A stretch of 64,000 nucleotides of DNA from Musa acuminata AAA Group (Eukaryota; Streptophyta; Magnoliopsida; Zingiberales; Musaceae): contig NC_088327.1 in NCBI RefSeq assembly GCF_036884655.1, forward strand, positions 11,554,501 to 11,618,500. Direction: 5' to 3'. Position 1 is the stretch's first letter. Every line of letters begins with the position of its first letter. The notes beneath the pieces are model-generated. The model searched no databases, was not told the DNA's origin, and saw only the letters and a program-made list of their open reading frames with translations. The translations under genes were made by a program, and so were the position numbers. Shown piece after piece: positions 1 through 11,462 of the stretch.

Positions 1-1310
1 AATATGATTTCTATGTGGGCTGACTCATGGATTTCCTATACATCATTATGTTTTTGGTATACTTTTGTAAATGTGGGGATAGTTTCTCATATTTTTTTTT
101 TGTGTTGGATTTGATTTCTAATGACAGCTTGAGATGTGAACAAATATGATTCTCTTTTTCTTCGTATTTGAAAGAGGTGGTTAGTGAAATTTATGTGTCT
201 ATATCCCTTGATAATGATTAGTGAGGTTAGACAAAAAGCCCTGAAGGAGTATTTGTGGTGAAAGGAGCATATAAAATATTAAGCAACTTAATAACAATAA
301 GGAGGAAGGTGGCCTACCAATAATAAAATTTATATTTTTACACTATATTATAGTATTTTCAATAATATCAAAAAATACTATAATATAGTGAACAATACTA
401 TTATAAACTTATGTTTTTCTAAAATAAGAAAAGTCTATATGTCAATTCATCAAATCTCAAAAGTCACATCCATTGATGGTAGGGATAGATAATGTATGGT
501 ACTAAGTTTTTAATTATTTATCGAATTAAAAAAATAGTTGAATATTTATATATCATGTGTCCTTAGCATAGAGAGATTGTATGTTTTGAGACTTAGAATA
601 CAGTCTTTTTTTTTTTTTGATAAGTAATAGAATAGAGTCTTTTATGTTAACAAAAATATGAATCAATTATTTATTTATTTTTTAATATATTTTTGCTAAC
701 AAGATTTGAGATATTATACAAGCCAAACTAGATGTATATAAATGAAGAAGATATGATTTCGATTATCGAGTCTATTAATATCAAGACTCTTTAATTGTTA
801 TATACCTTTGACTCATTTGGAAGACTAATAATAATAGTATGATATTCATTGGGAACAATTAAAACGTCTCGATGATCAAAATAAGAACAACATATGGATG
901 GATGATATAAAATTAATTAAAATGATTTCATGATAAAAATGAGGGTGTAGGTCTTGTCGTAAAAAAAATCTAATGATAAATGTATATATATTGAAAACAT
1001 ATATTATACATAAAAATTATATAAATTATTTTAAATGAAGAAACATTCGAAATATTAGGATTGAGTCTGATTTCAAAAATACGAACGAACATTTAGAATT
1101 AGATGATCGATACATCGTCATCTCTTATAGATATTATTTTTTTTAGAGAGTGAGTGCATTTGATTTTTTTTATGTAATATATATTTTTCTAAAAAATTCA
1201 TATTCCCTTGATTTCTCCCAACGATTAACTACCTTCTTAAAAAAAAATCAAAAACAAAAGCAACCTCGGACTCCACATCCCAAAGTTAGTTACCTTACCA
1301 CAAGCTTGGA
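1..1310. other. AT-rich intergenic region
   Basis: No open frame of note and no RNA gene were recognised here. The sequence is strongly AT-rich with homopolymer runs. The last 100 bases are the probable promoter and leader of the exonuclease gene that follows. Confidence 0.5.
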
Positions 1311-1574
1311 ATGATTATAAGCGAGTCTCACAAGCCATCCCATCACCGTACCACAATCCATCCCATGCTTTCGAGCCTCACCCACAGATTCGCACCAATT
1401 CGAGCATCTTTGTTTAACCGTACATCCACCGTCCATTTCCTCGCTCGACGCATCATCCTCAACAATCAACGGCCGATGCCGCGTCCTTCGACCGGAAGCA
1501 AAGCGGGGACCCGCCGTAGCAGTACAAGAAACGGGACAGCCTATCAACCCGAGAGCAAGGACGAAGCCGACCAG

Positions 1575-4500
1575 ATGGAGACGGGCGGGGTAGAGATCGC
1601 GTTCTTCGACGTGGAGACGTCGGTGCCGGGCCGCGGAGGTGGCGGCAACGGGTTCTCGCTGCTGGAGTTCGGGGCCATCGTGTTATGCCCGCGGCGGCTG
1701 GTGGAGGTAGCGAGCTACTCCACCCTCATCCGCCCCGCGGACCTCGGCGTCATCTCCACCGCCTCCGTCCGATGCAACGGCATCACCAGGGACGCCGTCG
1801 CCACCGCGCCGTACTTCCGAGACGTCGCCGACAACGTCTTCAACGTCCTCCATGGTGAGAAACTCGCCCCTTTTCTATTTGCCGTCTGTTCCACTTCTGA
1901 CCGCCGAGTTGCCTCGTGTTGGTTGTGATCCTTGAGTGCGCTGTTGATGAACAGGACGGGTGTGGGCTGGGCACAACATTCTGAGGTTCGATTGCCCTCG
2001 CATAAGGGAGGCGTTCTCAGAGATCGGGCGGCCTGCTCCCGAGCCCAGAGGCATAATCGATACCTTGCCTTTGCTCACGAAGAATTTCGGGAGAAGGGCT
2101 GGCGACATGAAGGTACTGTTGCCCAATTTCAGATGTATTAATCTTGGTCTTCTCCATCTGTACTTGCTTTGGCTTGGCTCTTGTTCTCGGATCCAAGAAG
2201 TGGAACTTTCTAGGGTTTCGGGCATTGCTTATCTCAATTTACCGTCCCAGCTACCTCCAATTGCTTTTTAGATTAACGGAAACATGACTGGGATTATCTT
2301 TTATGCAGATGGCTAGTTTGGCGTCTTACTTTGGTCTCGGAAAACAGACACACAGGTATCTATTCTACCAGTAACCTAAACTGAGAAAGGTCTCTGCTTC
2401 TAATCAAGGTTATGAGCGAGACATGTGTTATATTGTTTTAGTTTCATTGGTCTGCTTCCTGCTATTGATCTGAACTAGCAGAATCGCTATTGTATTAAGA
2501 TGCCTGCATCTGTATGCTTATGAGAAGTTGGTAAATACTATAGTTTGTTTAACCTGTAATTAGAATTGCCTAGTGCAGGCAAGAAAAAAACAGTAATATA
2601 GAGGTCGGTTGTAGATGAACCTTTAGCAGCCAAGCCGTTGATCATCAAACGAATTTTTGATGTCATCGATAGTAAACTATATTGAGTTCGAGAATCCAAA
2701 AAAGCATGGAATTATCTAATTTGCTTAAATTTTACATTCTTTAGCATGGCAGAGTACCCAAAATGCACCATATATTGAAGGGGAGTGTTTTTAAGACTTC
2801 TGCCTTCAGAATTTCCAGTGGACTTCCTAGAGTTTTGATTGTTGATATGAACAGTGACAAAAGTCAGTGGATGATACCTCCATTAGTTGTTTGAAAATAG
2901 AGATACAGCATTCCAAAAGGTTGACAAATTCTAGGTCTTCACTTCGCCTTTCAGTTGATATTCTATAATTTACAAGTTGTTCCATATATTTTCTGGTCAC
3001 GTTTCTGCTTAAATGTTATCCTTCTTGGATTTATTTCATTCTGATACCCTGAATTTTATGTAAATGACCATTATCTATGTATGCTTTTGGATCCTTCTTT
3101 CCTCATTTGGGTATCCACATGTTTTCCATTGAATTAGCACAATAAATTCTTATGTGGAATCTCTTGTCCCTTCTTTGTAAATATATTGTTCTGTTCATAT
3201 TCAGCCAAGCTTGATGGATCATGTAGCACAGCGTATTCGTGTTCCTCTGTCATCATAGTTATGTGATTGTTCATGCTATATTGCCTGGTAACAGAGACAA
3301 CTGAGCAAGAGTAAGGACTTCAATAGATCCTACAGGACTATGAGGAGCAATTCAATCTCATCCTTTGTTCTGGTCATTTGTCTAATTCTTGCATAATGAG
3401 TAAATGACTGCAAACATGGATCCATGCTTGGCCTTTGTCTAGATTTAACAATAAGTTTTGATATAATTCCAGACTAATGTCTTTTCATAAATCTCTGTCT
3501 GGTCAGGAGCTTAGATGATGTTCGAATGAACCTAGAAGTGTTCAAGTATTGTGCTACCGTTCTTTTCTTGGTAAGTATACAACTTTTTTCCATGGTGTGA
3601 TTTTTTTTTTGAAGGAAAGGTATAAACTTTTCCAGTGGTTGTGGCCTGGTTAAGGCCTTCCTTTCATTTTTATTTGGGGGTACAATTAGCTAAAAGTCTA
3701 GTTTCCACAGGAGGCGAGTCTCCCAGATGTGTTTTCTATGGCCAGTTTGGAGTACAATCACACAGCATCCGGAACTGAGGCTAATGGCCATACTTCTGCT
3801 GATCAAAGTCCAAACTCTTCTGTTGTTCCATTCAGCAGGAAACAAAAATCAGTCTTGAGCCAGGTTATATTGGAGCCCAATGATAGAGCTGGATCCAGTA
3901 TGCCGATATCAAATGGGGTTCCTTCTGACTTGGCGTCACATATGGAGCAGATGAAAATAGATTCCCTGCAGACAGAACCAGCATGTAACTCTGAGATGCC
4001 CTGTGCCACAACTCCCGCATCTGAAAGTTCCAGTAGTCATGCTGGATTTTTGAAGCCTGATGAAGTGTTGCCACAGCAGATCAGTGCACCCGTGATCCAA
4101 GGTAGTCGCAAGACAATCCTACTTCACAGAGATTGCCCTTTGCAGCTTTGTTGTATGGGAATGAGGATCCATTTTGGGGTCAGTTCTAAATTTATGGACT
4201 ATGCCGGACGGCCAAAACTTAGTATTGTGGTTGATGCTCCAGAGAACTTGTGCAAGGTTTTGGATGTCTGCGACCAAGTTGCTCAAATATCATCTGAAAA
4301 TTCTGGTAGCAACTCTGAATGGCGAACTTTGCTAAAGAGGAATGACTACTCAAATACTTTTACCATTCGCCTGCAGTAAGTTCCCTGAGATCTAAATACT
4401 TTTACCATTCATCTTCGGCGATCCCTGTGGTCTTAAGTATCTTACACCTTTATCTAACAATCTTAGCATAAATTGTTGTGGAGATTTTGGCACATGCACT

Positions 4501-5181
4501 TTGTCAAGACCTTTGTGGAACAGCTTAAGTAGCTAATAATTCAGCAAATAGGTACCAAGTTGGATAATCACAGTGTTTTGCATGTTCTTGCCTTTGTCCT
4601 ATGCTTATAACTAAAAGAAAGCAAACGATTTATACTTTCTGCAATATTTTATCACATAACTAAAAGCGTTCTGTATCCCAGAGAGAGTTGGAATATGATG
4701 TACTGCTGCAAAATCCAAGGAGTCTTGGCCTTAGATTTTCCGTTTCCTATTTCCCCTGCTAAAATTAAGCATCGAAAAACTAATCGAAAACTTATTCATC
4801 CATAAGCTTTCCTTGCAAAGATTTCAGTTTTTGTTTATAATGAGCCCATCTTTTAAGGGGCGTGCATGTGTACTCCATGTGTTCGATCCTTTTTGTGGCT
4901 TTACATTTTGATTAGAATCTTACAATTAATTGACATTGTCATACAGCATCCCTACCGTGGCAAATGGTGATGGAGCTGTTTCCTCGACGGACATATACCA
5001 GAAGGACCCTCGTGGGAACATGCAGAAGCTTGAGTTGAGTAAATTAGATGCTGCTGAGCTCGATCAAATATTTCTTTCAGGAACTGCTGTAGATGCTTGT
5101 TTCTCCACAGACATCTATGATTACCAACAGAATGCTGGTATAAGATTGGTGGCCAGAAGACTGGTTGTCAATTCCAGATAG
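1575..5181 (+). CDS. NEN1: NEN-type DEDDh 3'-5' exonuclease, six exons
   Basis: Exons 1575-1854, 1955-2112, 2309-2355, 3507-3570, 3711-4375 and 4947-5181 sum to 1449 nt, or 482 residues. The product resembles the plant NEN1-NEN4 exonucleases, nucleases linked in Arabidopsis to nuclear breakdown in sieve elements; that role is known for the family and only inferred here. All DEDDh residues are visible. Motif I is FFDVET (Asp and Glu), motif II is RFDCPR after WAGHN, and motif III is HRSLDDV (His and final Asp). The C-terminal half, about residues 200-482, ends in the family-like YQQNAGIRLVARRL block. I chose the ATG at 1575 because homology starts eight codons later at EIAFFD. Upstream in-frame ATGs at 1311 and 1476 would add 88 or 33 residues, possibly a targeting extension. 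Exon 1 is much more GC-rich than the rest. Intron 3 (2356-3506) contains a segment repeated in inverted form downstream. Confidence 0.9.
2504..3068 (+). repeat. Copy 1 of inverted 564-bp repeat (NEN intron 3)
   Basis: This segment of intron 3 is present again, reverse-complemented and highly similar, at 6559-7122. No terminal inverted repeats or coding sequence are visible in it. Confidence 0.85.
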
Positions 5182-6558
5182 GAAGAGCTTGATATAAGGT
5201 ATATGGTAGAATCTGCTCACCATTAACATGTGATGTAGAAACATTATGCATAACATGTGAGTGTAATTGTTCAGTTATTATTTGATTTATCCTGATACTT
5301 AATAATATTTGTTGATCACTTTAACATGTGTCTAACATATACTGAGCAATTTCATGCATTTGAGTCCTAATGGACTCACTCGACATTTCAGATTTACAAT
5401 CTTCAATGTATTTGCTACTACACTAAACTGTTCCAACTTATTTATTTGCTGGGATTGCCAAGTTATTTGTTATGTGCCACCTTTTACGTTGCAAACTGTG
5501 TCCTGAGAAATGTTTGATGCATTGGTGAATAGAATAAGTTGAGTACCACTTTTAATGACATTGCCTGAAATGTTTAAGCTCAATAAATTACTAATAGAGG
5601 CATCATGTTTTCGCTGCACAAAAAACCTTATTTTTAATTAATGTGAGGTTTGCTGGGCTCTAATTTGACACTCTTCAATTACTATGAATCATTCTTTTAA
5701 GGGACTAATTATATATTACCTCTTGTTGATAGATATGTTTGATAGCCCACTCTTTATACTTTAAAAAGTTATAGTGGTATCCTTAAATATTTAACTCAGT
5801 TACTCTTCACTTTGTCTAACTCTACTGATAAAAGATATCGCACGTATTGTCATGTACAAAAATAATATTACAAAAAATAAAAAGATAATTTTAGTTTTCA
5901 CTGTCCAAAGATATTAATTTCACATAAGGATAACTTTTGTAAAAGTTTTACTATCCTCTCGGATAACTTACCCAACAAATCGACCCATTTCTCCTGTTTT
6001 GCTATCATCCCGGACGACCTATCGATTGACATTGGTGGCAATCCTCATCTCATGTATTGTATCATTTCTTTTGCTTTGCTATTTTACCTATCGCCTTTGG
6101 CTTCGCATAAGAGGCCGATGGCTCTCTACCGATGATGAGGATCAAAATTATATTTTTTATATATTATTTAACATCATTTTTTACATGTGACAACACGTGT
6201 AGTATCTTCTATATGTAGAACCGACGACACGAGGATAAATGAGATTAAATATTTCAATTTCATAAGTATAGAAAAATCAAAATATTAAATATAATTAATT
6301 TAAAAAATAATATATAATTATCCATCTTTGACACTCAAGGCATTTTAGTAGAACCCTAAAAAGCATCCAATGAGACAGTGATTCACGATATTTATGAAAA
6401 CCAGTTATCATGTCACAAATAGACCCCATGAAAAACCTTATCACACCATAGTCTATCCATGGCTTAATCATATGTTGTTACATCAACGACGACATCTTAG
6501 ACGAAGTACCAACAATTAATCACCGCATCTAATCCATACAAACAACAAATAAACCTTT
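5182..6558. other. 3' flank of NEN gene and intergenic spacer
   Basis: The start is probably the 3' UTR. The rest is AT-rich with no supported gene. A 63-codon frame at 5999-6190 has no recognisable motif and is not called. Confidence 0.45.
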
Positions 6559-7122
6559 GTCATTTACATAAAATTCAGGGTATCAGAATGAAATAAATCC
6601 AAGAAGGAGAACATTTAAGCAGAAACGTGCACCAGAAAATATATGGAACAACTTGTAAATTATAGAATATCAACTGAAAGGCGAAGCGAAGACCTAGAAT
6701 TTGTCAACCTTTTGGAATGCTGTATCTCTATTTTCAAACAACTAATGGAGGTATCATCCACTAACTTTTGTCACTGTTCATATCAACAATCAAAACTCTA
6801 GGAAGTCCACTGGAAATTCTGAAGGCAGAAGTCTTAAAAACACTCCCCTTCAATATACGGTGCATTTTGGGTACTCTGCCATGCTAAAGAATGATCATAC
6901 CTCAAATTAGATAATTCCATGCTTTTTTGGATTCTCAAACTCAACATAGCTTACTATCGATGACATCTAAAATTCGTTTGATGATCAACGGCTTGGCTGC
7001 TAAAGGTTCATCTACAACCGACCTCTATATTACTGTTTTTTTCTTGCCTGCACTAAGCAATTCTAATTACAGGTTAAACAAACTGTAGTATTTACCAACT
7101 TCTCATAAGCATACAGATGCAG
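6559..7122 (-). repeat. Copy 2 of inverted 564-bp repeat
   Basis: This is the reverse complement of 2504-3068 with scattered substitutions and small indels. Beyond both ends the two loci stop matching. A short direct repeat (TTCATATTAAAAGAAAT) follows the copy at about 7122 and 7171. Confidence 0.85.
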
Positions 7123-7469
7123 TTCATATTAAAAGAAATACACGGAAAGAAAAGATACGGAAATATCCATTTCATATTAAAAGAAATCCTTTATTTTTGT
7201 CTTTTCTTTAGAAAGTTCTTTTTTAGAAAGATTATCCCTTATAAGTCAGAAATATACCTTTTCGACGTATGCATGCATGCATGCATGGGATAAGAAGATG
7301 CCAATAACAGTTACGTAAAAGTGAGCCTCTCCCATGACCGTGCCCATGCCCATGCCCTAATCTCCTAACCGCCCAGTCGTCATGCTTCACTCCCAACATC
7401 TCTATAGATACCTCCTCCGAACCATAAACCTACTTCCATCCTGTTTTTGGTTTCTCCTCGTTCACCACC

Positions 7470-8266
7470 ATGGGGAGAGGATTCTTGTTCGCTGCCTTTC
7501 TCGTTGCGGTAGCATTCTCCGGCTTGCCGTTGGTTGGGGATGACATCGCGTCGGAGGAGAAGCTCTTGGACTTGTACGAGAGGTGGCAGAGCCACCATGG
7601 CGTGTCACGCAGCGTCGACGAGAAGCGCATCCGCTTTGATGTTTTTAAAGAGAACGCTAACTACGTGTTCGCGTCCAACAAGAAAGCCAAGCCTTACAAG
7701 CTTAGCCTCAACAAGTTCGGCGATACGGCGAGGGAGGAGTTCAAGAGGACGTACGCAGGGACGAGGATTCGTCGCCGCAGCACTCTCAGAGGAAGCGCGA
7801 ACCTCATAGGGTACTTCTTATACAAGAACGTCACCAATGTAACTCCCACCGTCGACTGGAGGCAGAAGGGTGCCGTCACTACGATCAAAGACCAAGGCAA
7901 ATGCGGTGAGCTCAAAATATTTTATTTTTGTTGATGTGCTCGATCGAAATAAATGAAAATTTAGTATGAATTATTGCAGGGAGTTGCTGGGCCTTCTCGA
8001 CAGTAGTTTCGGTGGTGGGAATAAACCAGATCAGATCCAACGAGCTCATCTCCTTGTCAGAGCAACAACTGGTGGATTGCGACACCAACACCAACAAAGG
8101 GTGCGATGGAGGTATGATGGATGATGCATTCGACTCCATCGAAAGAAATGGAGGGATCACAACAGAGGAAAACTATCCTTGTGTAGCTCGACAAGAACTA
8201 TGCAAAGTAAAAACAATTCTGGAAAAACAAAAAGAAGAGATCTATTATGACCAGGGTTGTTGGTGA
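7470..8266 (+). pseudogene. 3'-truncated papain-type cysteine endopeptidase (vignain/CEP class)
   Basis: Exon 1 (7470-7905) encodes a hydrophobic signal peptide, an ERFNIN-type prodomain (YERWQSHH ... NKFGD) and the start of the mature enzyme (VDWRQKGAVTTIKDQGKCG). After a 74-bp intron, exon 2 starts at 7980 with GSCWAFS, which holds the catalytic Cys, then [12 protein letters not shown] and the GCDGG loop. The resemblance fades after about 8210 and the frame stops at 8266. The catalytic His and Asn regions and any KDEL-type tail are absent, so the full enzyme, normally about 350 residues, cannot be made. The break lies about 60-115 bp from the end of the left arm of the inverted duplication (8326), which suggests the rearrangement cut the gene. 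The retained exons have no internal stop, so the loss looks recent. Intact family members are secreted or vacuolar proteases of senescence and programmed cell death. Confidence 0.85.
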
Positions 8267-8826
8267 TAAAAAATAATCTAGTGAAACTCTTCGCAAAAGT
8301 ATAATCGACTCATAGTAAAAATAAAACTGTCTATTTTCATAGCTACTATAAATGCCAAGAATCAGCATATTTGTCTCAGTTTAAGTTTGTCTGGAGATAT
8401 ATTGTCACAAGTCATAAAAAATGATCAATTAGGAAATTTCAGGAGGAACAACAGTAGTTGAGATTAAACAAAAGAACTTAAAAAAAACAGAATAATTATG
8501 TGCCTTATGATTAAAGATTAGTGGTGTAGAAAAGATAGGAAATGCTGAAGGTATCTGAAAAGTAATATAAATTTTGCAGTAATGAATTATAATAACTGGA
8601 GATATTCCATCTCGTGCAAAAATCTCATCAAAATAATGGTCCTCCACCCATGCTTTAGGTGAATCATCTTCGTGTATAACACCAAAAGGAGAGAGGAAAT
8701 GTAAAACAGTAATGTTATGTTAGGATTGAGAATAGGGCATCACTTCAGTATTCTATTGGTAATTGGGAAGTGTACCAACCTGTACTACCTAGTATCATTG
8801 GATAAAATAGTAGAAAATAAAAATGT

Positions 8827-8829
<3 letters not shown>

Positions 8830-8895
<66 letters not shown>
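8830..8895. repeat. (AT)n microsatellite
   Basis: About 33 AT units. The equivalent place in the right arm (about 29466-29480) has only six or seven units, so the tract expanded in the left arm or shrank in the right. Confidence 0.95.
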
Positions 8896-8897
<2 letters not shown>

Positions 8898-9306
8898 ATC
8901 AAGCTATCTATTTATTTGAAAAAGCGCTATATATTTTGATATTATTATTTGGTCAAACTAATCAGTATATATTGGTATGATCAACATTGAAAACCTTGAA
9001 TGAAACCACTGTCAATTTCCTTTGAAACTTTCCCCAACTTAGTACTTCTAGGAAAATTTGCAATTCTTGATTTGCTGCAGATCATTTAGATCTAGGAAAA
9101 TGGTATTCTATCATGCTTTTGGCTAATCAATTGCATCAATATTTACAATTGTGTTCTACGCCTTAGTACTTCTAGTTTATGATTGCATTTCTTCATTTTT
9201 CGTAAGCTAAAACCTTGTTGACGTATTTCTTGTTGCCTGCCTTTAGCTCTTTCTTTAGGTCCATACATAATTCTTGTTATTTGATCCTTTTCCTTATATT
9301 ACACAG

Positions 9307-10382
9307 ATTGGTGGCGAGCTCATGGACTTTATAGTTGTGCTTCATGGCTCTAAAGCTGTGAAGGCATTTAGCAGCAACATGCATATTTCACTTGGTGCAG
9401 GTTTGAGCTTTGCTGCAGGACCAGTTGGCAGAGTGTTTGAAGCAGATCTTCGAGCTGGCGACAAAGGGTCTGGCATGTGTTATACATACAGCTGCAGCAA
9501 AGGTTTTTTTTTTTTTTATTCTATATAGATGCATGCTTCCAGCTAAATGACTAGTTAATTTGTAGATATATTTTAAGAAACACCAAACTTCCTGAACGAT
9601 TTTCTATTCATTTCTGAACATACATCAATGATGGTTTTGCACCAGGCATGAGCTTTGGGTTATCAAGCTTGACTTGTAATTAGTTTACAGTGACACTATT
9701 AGCTGATGACAACATTTTAATTACTGAGAGAAGCATAAAATTAAATCTTAGGTTAAAGCAATGGATAGACTTTTGGAGCTACAGAAGGATCAAATAGAAT
9801 GATCGAGTTCAGGTTTACTTGTAGAGCACTTTTGAGAACTTATCAGCAATAATGGAATTTGTTTAAAATTCAGCATTCACAAAGCAAGAGAAGAATGGTT
9901 AAATTGGGGAGATAAATCTGATGTGTTGTATGCCTGTAAGATATTATTGCCACTGTGAGGAAAAACTTTGGTAGACATCCATAAAAAAGGCCATGTTATG
10001 CCTATTTTGTTCTTGTTCCCTTTCCGGGTTGGGATATTATGGCTTGTTGTTGTTATTATCATATTCTCTTTCTTTCTGTGCAGATGTAGTACCGGCAACT
10101 ATAGTGGTGCATTTTTCGATGCTCATTTGATAAAAATACTTATTTTTATGTCAACCATTGTTGCCAAAAGATTATAATCGGAATTGGTAATTGACAGGTG
10201 CTTTTGTTGGGGTATCACTTGAGGGGAACTATGTAGCAACCAGGACGGATACAAACTTGTGCTTTTATGGTGATCCTTACTTGACCACCAGTGACATTCT
10301 CTTTGGTACTGTCGGGAGACCACAAGCTGCTGAGCCATTGTACTTGGCATTGGACGAGCTATACTCAAAGCTTACAAGTTAG
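9307..10382 (+). pseudogene. 5'-truncated SYLF gene fragment (last two exons)
   Basis: Two exons, 9307-9502 (196 nt) and 10198-10382 (185 nt), encode the last 127 codons, including the stop, of the FYVE-SYLF protein, from IGGELMDF to SKLTS. The lengths and splice sites match the exons at 28409-28604 and 27045-27229 of the intact gene. The frame is open, but the FYVE domain, the first SYLF exon, the start codon and the promoter are all missing because the duplication ends in the intron before them. The fragment lies tail to tail with the left ERF gene, whose coding end at 11463 is 1.08 kb away. It cannot make a normal protein. Transcription across it from the ERF gene would be antisense to the intact SYLF gene. 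Confidence 0.9.
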
Positions 10383-11462
10383 TCTTCCTCGAGGGATCCC
10401 TTGTACATATCCAGCTCTCTCCTGGCCGCCTGGTCATCATATAATCTTTGGTGGCTGCCTACCGAAAGCCAAAAGCCGTAAACAAATGCTTGCTGTAATA
10501 TCCGTGGCCTACAGATTAGAAGTGTGCAAATTGTACAGTCAGGTAGTGTACATATAGCAAAAATAATGACAAATCATTTAACTGATTCATGTGTTTCAGC
10601 TTTAGATGATGAATGACCAAAAAGGTAAGATGAAGAAATTGGTGCTTACAGTCTAAACATCGCAACTGGTTTGTCTTGAATGTGTATTCCCCAAAGTTGT
10701 TTACAAGCCGAAGATCAGAAATGGGTACTTACAGTCTAGTATTTGTTTACCAGCAGCATCACTCTCTTGTATCTTTTACAATGCCAACTGGAAAACATTC
10801 CCCAAAGCCACTGATCAAGGATTTGCCACCCACCATTTTTGCTTCCCCACCTGGTTTTGAAAGGCATCTGATTAAATACTATTTGATCCATAAACAAAGG
10901 TTAACAAGTTGCATTAAAGCGACAGAGATAATCACAGAGGAATCCAACAAAAAAGTATAACTGATATATTAACCGCATCACAGGGTTTGGTTTTCGGTCC
11001 ACATCAAGCAAAGAAGATCTGAAGATGATAGGCACAATGTCCACCGGCGACCAAATTCAAGTCGATCAATCATCAAGGAGACAACGATGAAAGTAAATAA
11101 AGCAGGGGAAAATCTACCCCAAGTTCAAAAGCATGTCACAGAACAAGAAAACTTGCAACAGATACACCAATCGTCAGCATAATAGTAAATGTGAGTCCAT
11201 AAGCTAAAATCCAAAACACTTGAAAAAGGCAGATATAAAATGTTGTTTCCAAAGATTATTCTGCAAATGGAATCATGTTTAGATTCATGACACCCCATAA
11301 ACAATTCTGGCCCTCCATAATCATCCTTCAACATTGGTACCTGAGAAAGTAAACAGACTGTAAGGGAAACAACCGATTGCTCCTCTGAATAAGGAGATAC
11401 ATAAAGATGACATGGCTAAATAGAAAGAATGTCATCCATGGAATGCTTACTTTTATCCATAT

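Noticed and set aside
3803..4074. Antisense open frames inside the NEN gene
   Set aside because: They are shadows of exon 5 on the other strand, and the plus-strand exon fits the family and splice sites.
8717..8980. Open frame encoding alternating Tyr and Ile
   Set aside because: It is a translation of the AT microsatellite.
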